DNA of 7,495 nt from positions 1 to 7,495 of the forward strand of contig CAYZEZ010000239.1 of NCBI GenBank assembly GCA_964477295.1, given 5' to 3'. Source of the stretch: CAYZEZ01 sp964477295. Lineage in GTDB: Bacteria > Bacteroidota > Bacteroidia > Bacteroidales > SM23-62. This document shows positions 1 through 5,536 of this stretch, in pieces (within the stretch, counting starts at the first letter, position 1; every line of letters begins with the position of its first letter). Made by a program: the position numbers and the translations under genes. The notes below the pieces were generated by a model, which had not been told where the DNA came from, made no database searches, and saw only the letters and a program-made list of their open reading frames with translations.

Positions 1-121
1 CTACCGTGTTGTATGCAGGTCTGGGATCGGGCAGCTGATCCATTACATCCGTTACTGCTCCATCTTCAATTTCCCAGAGGACCCTGAGGATCTCTTCCTG
101 TGCTTTTGTCAATTCTTTCAT
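1..121 (-). CDS. BlaI/MecI/CopY-family transcriptional repressor, N-terminal 40 codons (gene runs off the left edge)
   Basis: Translating the minus strand from the ATG at 121 gives 40 residues, starting MKELTKAQEEILRVLWEIED and ending in DPRPAYNTV at the window edge. The T-x-A-x-x-x-I-L-x-x-L-W start and the P-x-P-A-Y-N-T-V segment are typical of the winged-helix N-terminus of BlaI/MecI/CopY repressors, which are usually about 120 residues long. Known members bind TACTA/TAGTA-like palindromes as dimers and are inactivated through a membrane M56 peptidase (BlaR1/MecR1), whose gene usually lies directly downstream; that region is outside this window. Here the repressor seems to have its own promoter with an operator candidate over it (161-196), which suggests self-repression. 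The target genes cannot be told from this fragment, and beta-lactam resistance should not be assumed, because Bacteroidota carry many BlaI/M56 pairs of unknown role. Confidence 0.88.
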   Translation of the reverse strand, partial: MKELTKAQEEILRVLWEIEDGAVTDVMDQLPDPRPAYNTV

Positions 122-160
122 TTCGCAAGCTTGAAATATGTACTATATTAATTAACTATC

Positions 161-196
161 TACTACAAATATAGTATTTAAACTTTAATTACCAAA
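161..196 (-). promoter_or_regulatory. Promoter of the BlaI-type gene with an overlapping BlaI-like operator
   Basis: On the minus strand TTTG (plus 193-196) is followed after 19 nt by TATATTTG (plus 166-173), a full match to the Bacteroidota -33/-7 promoter pattern TTTG / TAnnTTTG. The -7 box lies inside the dyad TACTACAAATATAGTA (161-176), whose arms TACTA and TAGTA are perfect inverted repeats separated by 6 nt. Transcription would start near 159-161, leaving a leader of about 40 nt before the ATG at 121. A lone TACTA at 141-145, exactly 20 nt from the first arm, could be an extra half-site. Binding here would block RNA polymerase, as expected for autoregulation. The promoter match is seen directly; the assignment to BlaI is inferred from position and resemblance to known BlaI sites. 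Confidence 0.62.
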
Positions 197-234
197 CAGT
201 AGGCATAAACTTTTTTGATCATCATGAACTTTTA

Positions 235-545
235 GTCATTCCGAAGCGTTTCGGAATCTTCATAAATAAAAGAGATCCTGAAATAAATTGCTAATGACAT
301 CATTTAAAAGTATCGTCATGCTGAACTTGTTTCAGCATGATGATTATCAGCTGTTTAGATCCGGAAACAAGTTGCTATTGACATTATTTCGTAACATGGT
401 CATTCTGAACTAGTTCCAGAATCTATTAGATCCCGATCCCGAGTACTCCCCCCCGAGGGCTCGGGGGGGCACGGCGGGACGGGATGACTAGATGTCAATT
501 ATATTATGAATCTCAGTTTCTGAGAGTTCTGTGCTTCAGGATGAC
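235..545. repeat. Tandem REP-like palindromic repeats (three units plus an inverted end)
   Basis: Three degenerate copies start with GTCAT[T/G]C[C/T]GAA at 235, 315 and 399, so the period is 80 and 84 nt. Each begins with a hairpin: 238-245 pairs with 250-257 (8 bp), 316-325 with 331-340 (10 bp), and 402-410 with 413-422 (one bulged C). The tails of units 1 and 2, both 42 nt (273-314 and 357-398), match at about 31 positions and begin AGATCC. Unit 3 instead carries a GC-rich insert (431-480). The array closes at 534-545 with an inverted copy of the unit start (10 of 12 matches to 399-410), giving GTCAT...ATGAC ends. This resembles REP/BIME clusters of other bacteria. It lies in the gene-free stretch 122-648 and has no credible coding content. 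No RAYT transposase gene is in the window. Confidence 0.75.
448..469. other. GC-rich hairpin inside repeat unit 3
   Basis: CCCCCCCGAG (448-457) is the exact reverse complement of CTCGGGGGGG (460-469), giving up to 10 G-C-rich pairs around a tiny loop (effectively 9 bp with a GGGC tetraloop). It is preceded by the palindrome GAGTACTC (441-448), and flanked by TCCCGATCCCG (431-441) and CGGGACGGGATGAC (475-488), which can extend the outer stem imperfectly. The base composition contrasts sharply with the AT-rich surroundings. No T-run follows on either strand, so it is not a classical intrinsic terminator, although such a stem could still stall polymerase or protect a 3' end. It is best read as part of the mobile repeat family. 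Confidence 0.7.
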
Positions 546-553
546 TAATACCG

Positions 554-580
554 AAAAGGCTGGTCCCGAAAGAGCCAGCC
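554..580 (-). terminator. Intrinsic terminator for the minus-strand genes ending at 649
   Basis: On the minus strand GGCTGG (plus 575-580) and CCAGCC (plus 558-563) form a 6-bp stem, which a TC/GA pair with one bulged C can extend. The loop contains CTTTCGG, and the stem is followed directly by TTTT (plus 554-557). It sits about 70 nt downstream of the stop codon of the DoxX/TIM-barrel fusion gene, the expected place for the end of that transcript. On the plus strand the stem is followed by CAAATAAAAG rather than a T-run, so it points to minus-strand use. Confidence 0.72.
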
Positions 581-648
581 CAAATAAAAGAATAAACTTG
601 AGTGAGTAAATCGGGTTAATTGGAGACTGTCGGCTGCCGACTCTTCAA

Positions 649-2241
649 TTACGCTCTCCATGGACGTTTCCTGTTCAGGATAGCAGGGTCATTCAGGCAG
701 TCGAGGGCAATGTTAACATCCTGGACCATCTGGAAGTCATACATCCCAACACATATGAAATCTGCTCCGCTTTCAAAGGCCAGCCGGAATCCTTCCTCGG
801 GATGGATTGCACCTGCAGCAAGTATCTTAAATCCAATCCATGGCTGAGGCAGGTCGTTCATGTAAGCAATTGTTTCTTCGGTATTGAAACAGAATTTATT
901 ATCGTGCCAGGTTGCATGCTGTGCCGACCAGTAATTCTGGTGGTGAATAGTTTTCATCCAGAAGTCCGGATCAAATCCAAGATCAACAGCTTTCTTGATG
1001 GTCTCAATGTTATGTGCGCCTATACCTGCAGGCAGACCGGCATTTTCTATCAATTGAAGTGCTTTGGCTACTTTATCGGGGCCATCATCCTGTTGGAAAT
1101 AGAAGTCAGCCGTTTCTCCCTGGATATAGCAGGCTGTGGCTCCGTTGTCAATGGCCTGTTGTATAAAATCGAGCCACTCCTGGAAGGGTTTTTCCCTGAC
1201 TCCCTGGCTATAATCCAGGCCAACACAATCAGACATGAACTGGATCTTGCCAAGTTTCCGGTCCCAGTATTCATTGATTAACTTCGCGATGACCGGATCT
1301 GTTAAAAGTGTATTCACTCCACATTTTTCAGCTATGGACAGGGTCCTGAAAATTCGCTCTTTAGTATGATATGCCCTGATCAGGTGGGAGACATAGATCA
1401 GGTCGCGTGAATGAGCATAACCATTCAGAAGGTTCCCGCCTAATATTACCTTACTTACCTTTTTGTCCCTGATCATTCCAAAAGGCAATTCTCCTTTTAA
1501 CTCATCGATTTCCGGGAAGTCCATTTTTACCACGCTGGCACCCGACATAACATCCACAAGGTTTTGTTCTTCGATACTTTCCCACTTCTTTTTTTTCAGG
1601 TATGCAAGACCAAAGACACCAAGAACAGGCAGGGTGGCCAGGTGCTTCAGGATTTCACGCCGTGGAAGTAAAGGTCCTGTATCCTTTTCCGTTTCCTGTT
1701 TGCTTTTTTCAATCTCTTCAGGCGTTACAATTTTTCTTGGCGATCTCTTTCGGTATATGAGAACGGACAGCAGTCTGTCCAATCCCAAATAATGACCCGT
1801 TGGGAGCAATGCCACAGTAATCATAGCGATGCATTCGATCAGGTTCTTATCGATGAAAAGGTAGTGTCCCTCCAGACTTGAACTATAGGCATTTGTGATA
1901 AACGGCGGATTGGCCAGGAAATACATCCCGAGTAAAACGGCTCCGCCAATGGCCGCGATACGTGTAAATAAACCCAGCATCAGTCCCAGTCCTATAAAAA
2001 TTTGTCCCCAGATATTAACAAAATCAACAAAAGCCAGCATTCCCGGTGATTCAGCCATCCAATGGAATAATCCTGGTAAGATATATCTCGATTGTTCAAG
2101 GTATCCTGCTGCGGTCCACGTCGGATCACCCAGTTTGATCAGACCTTCGTACAGGAAGTGCCAGCCGATAATTATCCTGAGTGCCACCATAAAATACATG
2201 CCCACTCTGGGTACATCAACAGATTTTAAAGTTGCTTTCAT
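649..2241 (-). CDS. Fusion membrane protein: DoxX-like domain, internal Tat-like segment, TIM-barrel-like domain
   Basis: The 530-residue protein has three parts. Residues about 13-150 hold four hydrophobic helices (about 13-33, 66-92, 95-112, 133-148) with the look of a DoxX-family membrane domain (early R-x-x-x-G-x-H-F-L-Y-E-G and later LGLMLGLFTRIAA). Residues 160-190 are a basic then charged linker, probably cytoplasmic. Residues 193-219 read like a twin-arginine signal: PRREILKHLA, a short hydrophobic run, then KKKK. Residues about 260-515 show alternating strands and helices ending in KILAAGAIHPEEGF...GADFICVGM, typical of a TIM barrel. Polar residues near predicted strand ends include D338, C339, E376, H410, H433 and H434, possible ligands for a metal or substrate. 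The C-terminal domain resembles uncharacterised, often Tat-exported TIM-barrel proteins, so its reaction is unknown. If the fifth segment crosses the membrane, the barrel sits in the periplasm. The gene is last in the minus-strand run, 58 nt after the beta-helix gene, has its own promoter candidate and is followed by a terminator at 554-580. DoxX membership is fairly sure; the barrel fold is inferred. Confidence 0.85.
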   Translation of the reverse strand: MKATLKSVDVPRVGMYFMVALRIIIGWHFLYEGLIKLGDPTWTAAGYLEQSRYILPGLFHWMAESPGMLAFVDFVNIWGQIFIGLGLMLGLFTRIAAIGGAVLLGMYFLANPPFITNAYSSSLEGHYLFIDKNLIECIAMITVALLPTGHYLGLDRLLSVLIYRKRSPRKIVTPEEIEKSKQETEKDTGPLLPRREILKHLATLPVLGVFGLAYLKKKKWESIEEQNLVDVMSGASVVKMDFPEIDELKGELPFGMIRDKKVSKVILGGNLLNGYAHSRDLIYVSHLIRAYHTKERIFRTLSIAEKCGVNTLLTDPVIAKLINEYWDRKLGKIQFMSDCVGLDYSQGVREKPFQEWLDFIQQAIDNGATACYIQGETADFYFQQDDGPDKVAKALQLIENAGLPAGIGAHNIETIKKAVDLGFDPDFWMKTIHHQNYWSAQHATWHDNKFCFNTEETIAYMNDLPQPWIGFKILAAGAIHPEEGFRLAFESGADFICVGMYDFQMVQDVNIALDCLNDPAILNRKRPWRA

Positions 2242-2265
2242 CTTAATAAAAAAAACAATGAAGGT

Positions 2266-2296
2266 TAAATATATCGTTTTCCTTAAGCCGGTGCAA
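2266..2296 (-). promoter_or_regulatory. Promoter candidate for the DoxX/TIM-barrel fusion gene
   Basis: On the minus strand TTG (plus 2294-2296) is followed after 20 nt by TATATTTA (plus 2266-2273), one base off the Bacteroidota -7 pattern TAnnTTTG at the preferred spacing. The start would fall near 2259-2261, about 20 nt before the ATG at 2241. The -33 box lies only 3 nt beyond the stop codon of the upstream beta-helix gene (2300), so the fusion gene can be transcribed both independently and by read-through. No ribosome-binding site is visible, as is usual in this phylum. Confidence 0.5.
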
Positions 2297-2299
2297 TAA

Positions 2300-4255
2300 T
2301 TACTTATTCTCGTTCAGGAAATCACCAAGCAAACCACTCAGTGTGTTACCCGATCCCCCTTCACTGATGTTGAAATCGGAAGCCCCGGATTTTATAATGA
2401 CTCCGTAACCTGCACTGTTTGTGATTGATGAGTTGGTTATGGATACATTGTTTGCGGCTGGCTGGATGATCACATTGGCCTTGTCAACTGCGCCACCGCC
2501 TCCATCTGTAATCGTTACATTGGATAAGGAAACCGTATTGTCGGTAGCGATAGATATCCCGTCCCAGTAGCCTGGTGTATTTTCTGATCCTTCGAAAACA
2601 ACTGAAGATGCTGTTAATCCTCCATTTACCTGGAAAGCGGTCCCGGATGCGAATTGTAATACCGATCCGGATTCAATGGTGATCGAACGGGTCCCTTTCA
2701 GGACGATTGATTCAACGACCAGGTAATCAATATCTGCACCAAGGTTTGTCCATGTTCCGGTAAGGTCATTCTGTCCATTCCTTATTTCAATGGCAGGGGT
2801 CGTTGCGCCGGGAACAGAAATGCTGTTATCAGATACCACTTTATGTACATCATCGATACCCAGACGAATGGCAGATACTGCATTGTCTTCCAGGGTATTA
2901 CCAGAAAAATTACTGGAATACTGTATCACTGCATTGTCCTTCATGTGAATGCCTATCCCAAGAGATCCGGAAACTGTAGAATTTTGCATATTAAGGCTTC
3001 CTTCAACAGTTAGGTTTGCGGCTTCTTCCAGTCCTGGCAATACCCTGTAACCGCCATTTTTTATACTGGTGTAGGTGATCAGTGCATTTCCATTTTTTAC
3101 ATAAATGCCCGTCCATGATCCGGCTGTAACTAAAAGCCCGTCAATAGTCACAGGTGATGAAGAAGATCCGTTGATGTTCAGATTCCCATTCACAACGATC
3201 CCGCCCTTGTATGTCAGGTATACTTCTGCACCGGGCAAAATAGTCAGGACTTTGTTGAAGGTAACTATTCCTGAAATATGATACGGGATATCATAATTAG
3301 TAAGGACGGGGACAACGGTTTCGGTTGCATTGTAGGATGATTCATATAACAATATATGGGCATTTTCAGATTCTTCTGAGAAATCAGGGCTGGACATGGT
3401 GGCCAGGATATTAACGGGTGCCATGATGGACCCGGTGCCATTGGATTCAAATTTGTTATTCCAGAAGGCGTTAGTATAGCTTGGCTCATCAAATTCAAAA
3501 ACAGCCCGGTCTTTAACGACCACACCATAGCCATTGCTGTTCGAAAATCTGTTTCCTGAAACAGCTGCTCTTGCATTTCCAGTAAGGATCAGGCAGGCAC
3601 TCTCACTCACTTCGCTGGTATAAGAGGAATATCCACCATGGTCGAATACACAGTTATCGATTACATTCCCCTGGCTTTTTAAATGGATCCCATTCCAGTC
3701 GTTGAAAGCAGCAGTAAAATCAACGCTATTGGCAACCAGCTGACCTGTTTCTTCAACGATGATCCCGGTATTATCCAGGAATTCTATGTTCACTCCTGAC
3801 TCGATGACTACTCTGGCAGAAATATAAAGATCTGAAGTGACGATATAATCTGTTTCGCCTGGATTTTTTACCACAATGGTTGAATCAGTTGTAATGTACC
3901 CGGAAAGTGTAAATGTGCCCTCCACAGTAACCGACATAAAATCCTCGCTGAACTGGGATCCCCGTGTCACCCTGAGTTTAAGTGTATAGAATCCATTTTT
4001 TGTTGGGATGAACCAGGCGGAGTCTGTCTGGGCAAAGGCAATAGAATCGTCGGAAGGAGAGAGGGAAAAGGACCATTCGATCTCATAATCTGAACCAAAG
4101 GTCCCTGAGGCGTCAAGCCATATCGTGTCCCCGATGCTTACTATTGTATCGTTACCGGTGTGTGCGATGAGATTGGGTCCCACGTCCTCTTTCTTACAGG
4201 AAAATATAAACCCCAGTAAGACTGCTAAAAGATATATAATTGCTGATTTTCTCAT
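2300..4255 (-). CDS. Surface lipoprotein with PKD-like domain and three beta-helix modules
   Basis: I choose the ATG at 4255 (651 residues) because it gives a proper lipoprotein signal: MRKSAIIYLLAVLLGFIFSC, with the lipidated cysteine at residue 20 and K-K-E-D directly after it, similar to the acidic/lysine export tags that send Bacteroidota lipoproteins to the cell surface. The open frame continues upstream to 4396, but that part only translates the heptamer repeats. Residues about 28-113 resemble a PKD/Ig-like domain. The rest is right-handed parallel beta-helix sequence in three modules of about 183-194 residues. Each starts with [E/P]-[S/G]-G/A-x-V-x-[F/L], followed by W-x-G-I (W187, W381, W564) and a G-[Y/I]-G-[V/I] turn (about 242, 433, 616). 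The third module is cut short near the C-terminus. No catalytic residues can be named; such helices occur in polysaccharide-active enzymes and in adhesins. There is no C-terminal type IX sorting domain. The gene lies 141 nt after the PD40 lipoprotein gene, probably on the same transcript. Confidence 0.85.
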   Translation of the reverse strand: MRKSAIIYLLAVLLGFIFSCKKEDVGPNLIAHTGNDTIVSIGDTIWLDASGTFGSDYEIEWSFSLSPSDDSIAFAQTDSAWFIPTKNGFYTLKLRVTRGSQFSEDFMSVTVEGTFTLSGYITTDSTIVVKNPGETDYIVTSDLYISARVVIESGVNIEFLDNTGIIVEETGQLVANSVDFTAAFNDWNGIHLKSQGNVIDNCVFDHGGYSSYTSEVSESACLILTGNARAAVSGNRFSNSNGYGVVVKDRAVFEFDEPSYTNAFWNNKFESNGTGSIMAPVNILATMSSPDFSEESENAHILLYESSYNATETVVPVLTNYDIPYHISGIVTFNKVLTILPGAEVYLTYKGGIVVNGNLNINGSSSSPVTIDGLLVTAGSWTGIYVKNGNALITYTSIKNGGYRVLPGLEEAANLTVEGSLNMQNSTVSGSLGIGIHMKDNAVIQYSSNFSGNTLEDNAVSAIRLGIDDVHKVVSDNSISVPGATTPAIEIRNGQNDLTGTWTNLGADIDYLVVESIVLKGTRSITIESGSVLQFASGTAFQVNGGLTASSVVFEGSENTPGYWDGISIATDNTVSLSNVTITDGGGGAVDKANVIIQPAANNVSITNSSITNSAGYGVIIKSGASDFNISEGGSGNTLSGLLGDFLNENK

Positions 4256-4300
4256 GATCTTAATATTCGGAAAAGAATGAATAAAAATAAATAAAAAAGA

Positions 4301-4323
4301 GTTGCAAGTCACAAGTTGCAAGT
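4301..4323. repeat. Short heptamer repeat GTTGCAA-GTCACAA-GTTGCAA
   Basis: GTTGCAAGT occurs at 4301-4309 and again at 4315-4323, exactly 14 nt apart, with the related heptamer GTCACAA between them. The phase is 7 nt, the same as in the larger array at 4339-4397, but the sequence is different. It lies in the spacer between the two lipoprotein genes, upstream of the beta-helix gene start at 4255. Confidence 0.7.
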
Positions 4324-4338
4324 GGAAAAGATTCCGAT

Positions 4339-4397
4339 AACCTGAAGCCTGCAACCTGAAGCCTGCAACCTGAAGCCTGCAACCTGAAGCCTGCAAC
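4339..4397. repeat. Tandem 14-nt repeat (AACCTGAAGCCTGC, four perfect copies)
   Basis: Four identical 14-nt units occupy 4339-4352, 4353-4366, 4367-4380 and 4381-4394, and AAC begins a fifth. Each unit is two heptamers of the form CCTGAAG and CCTGCAA, so the basic period is 7 nt. On the minus strand the array starts directly after the TAG stop of the PD40 gene (4397-4399) and runs as TTGCAGG/CTTCAGG. Perfect identity between copies suggests recent expansion or ongoing slippage. It makes up the first part of the 141-nt untranslated spacer before the beta-helix gene. Confidence 0.93.
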
Positions 4398-5434
4398 TAG
4401 TATGTCGCCTCCACCATTTGCTCCACTCCAACAAAATAAAGGTCAAACCCGCCTTTTCCCCCGGGCCGGTTCGAGGAGAACATCAGCAGGTCGTGCTGGA
4501 ATTCATTCATGGATTTAATGATTGGTCTGTATTCATCGTATTCTGTATTCACCTGAGGCCCGAAGTTGTCCGGGGCTGACCAAACAGAATCTTCTTTGAC
4601 TGAATACCAGAGATCATATCCGCCCTGACCCCCCGGCCTGTCAGATGCAAACACCATCACATTTTCGGTAATACTGGGGCATTTGTCGTTCGAGGGGGAC
4701 GATAGTGTTTCACATAGCTGTACATCGGGATTCAATGTTGTGTCTGTCAGGGAAACCGTAATAAACATTTGCATTTCAAGGGTACAACAATAGATATCAA
4801 AATTCTCGTCAATATCAGAACAATAGAATACCTGGTTATTCATTAAGTCTACTGTTGGGTATGCATCGTTGCCGGTTGTATTCAGGTATTTCACTTCCAC
4901 CGGATCAGTAAATGAAAAAGTATCCCTCCAGTGGTAATTATGAGAAACCATTATATCAAGTGAGCCGTTACCGTCAGTGGCCCATAAAGCCAGGTAATGA
5001 TCTGGTTCTGTTATATCATAAGGATCGATCTGATATTCTAATAAAGTTACCTCGGGGCCAAATTCATTATCAGGCGTATTGATGATTTCAATGAGTTCAT
5101 TCAGCAGGCTTTTATCATAAGGATAGTACCAGTCATTTACCTGTTTGCCGGCATAAAGGTCACCATTGTCCTTATCGAACCGGATTTCAATGAATTCAAG
5201 CACGATATCGTATTCATTGCCCTGACTGTTCCTGTTTGATGAAAAGAACAGGGGAAAGAGCTCATTAATGGTAGGGGCAGACAGGTTGTAGTCATCGTAT
5301 TCCGTATTAAAATCCTCCAGGTTCACCGGGGTTGTGGGCAGGAAGCCTGTGTTGTACTTATAACCGTGGTATGGACAGGCAGTGAGGACTAAACCCAGGA
5401 TCAACGGGATTAAGAAGCTTCGGGATTTGGTCAT
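4397..5434 (-). CDS. PD40 / TolB-like beta-propeller lipoprotein
   Basis: This 345-residue protein starts with a lipoprotein signal, MTKSRSFLIPLILGLVLTAC, with the lipidated cysteine at residue 20. The mature part carries PD40-type (WD40-like) blade motifs: S-S-N-R-N-S-Q-G-N-E-Y-D-I (65-77), Y-C-S-D-I-D-E-N-F-D-I-Y (204-215), A-S-D-R-P-G-G-Q-G-G-Y-D-L-W (263-276) and S-S-N-R-P-G-G-K-G-G-F-D-L-Y (320-333). N-T-E-Y-D-[D/E]-Y occurs both near the N-terminus (43-49) and before the last blade (296-302), as if a propeller closes on itself. Such domains often occur in OmpA-linked envelope proteins of Bacteroidota, including type IX secretion components, but no OmpA or TPR domain is present here, so this is a stand-alone propeller. 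Five cysteines lie in the mature chain (205, 216, 217, 241, 252). The role is probably envelope binding or scaffolding. It is the first gene of the minus-strand run and divergent from the dehydrogenase. Confidence 0.83.
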   Translation of the reverse strand: MTKSRSFLIPLILGLVLTACPYHGYKYNTGFLPTTPVNLEDFNTEYDDYNLSAPTINELFPLFFSSNRNSQGNEYDIVLEFIEIRFDKDNGDLYAGKQVNDWYYPYDKSLLNELIEIINTPDNEFGPEVTLLEYQIDPYDITEPDHYLALWATDGNGSLDIMVSHNYHWRDTFSFTDPVEVKYLNTTGNDAYPTVDLMNNQVFYCSDIDENFDIYCCTLEMQMFITVSLTDTTLNPDVQLCETLSSPSNDKCPSITENVMVFASDRPGGQGGYDLWYSVKEDSVWSAPDNFGPQVNTEYDEYRPIIKSMNEFQHDLLMFSSNRPGGKGGFDLYFVGVEQMVEATY

Positions 5435-5536
5435 CTTTTTTATACAATTTATTATTTAAAAAGCAAGGTACGAGAAAAAGACCACCCATAAAAACATGAA
5501 ATATTTTTATCTTCAGGGAAATTATCTTTATCCATA
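5435..5536. promoter_or_regulatory. Divergent intergenic region between the PD40 gene and the dehydrogenase
   Basis: This 102-nt AT-rich gap separates two divergent starts (5434 minus, 5537 plus), so it must hold promoters for both. No box pair matches well. For the plus gene TATCTTTA (5523-5530) is one base off TAnnTTTG, but it lies only 7 nt from the ATG and has no TTG at the right distance; if used, the mRNA would be almost leaderless. For the minus gene I see no convincing pair. AGGGA (5515-5519) is too far from the ATG to be a ribosome-binding site. Confidence 0.4.

Noticed and set aside
235..545. Possible CRISPR array
   Set aside because: The units are degenerate throughout, with a conserved tail as well as a conserved head, only three copies, and no unique spacers between identical short repeats; no cas genes are near.
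399..545. Possible single MITE with inverted ends (399-410 and 534-545)
   Set aside because: The ends match 10 of 12, but no target-site duplication is visible in the flanks and the left end is also a member of the tandem array, so REP-like units explain it more simply.
620..847. Plus-strand frame over the end of the fusion gene
   Set aside because: Only 75 codons, mostly antisense to a real gene, with no recognised sequence.
802..1281. Plus-strand open frame of 159 codons opposite the fusion gene
   Set aside because: It lies wholly within the barrel-coding region on the other strand, with no recognisable domain or start signal; the minus-strand protein is clearly the real one. The same applies to plus-strand frames at 1463-1792 and 1895-2299.
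4256..4300. Separate promoter for the beta-helix gene (TATTTTTA-like box)
   Set aside because: The segment is nearly all A and T, and the only TTG triplets lie in the heptamer repeats at unfit distances (about 15 or 22 nt).
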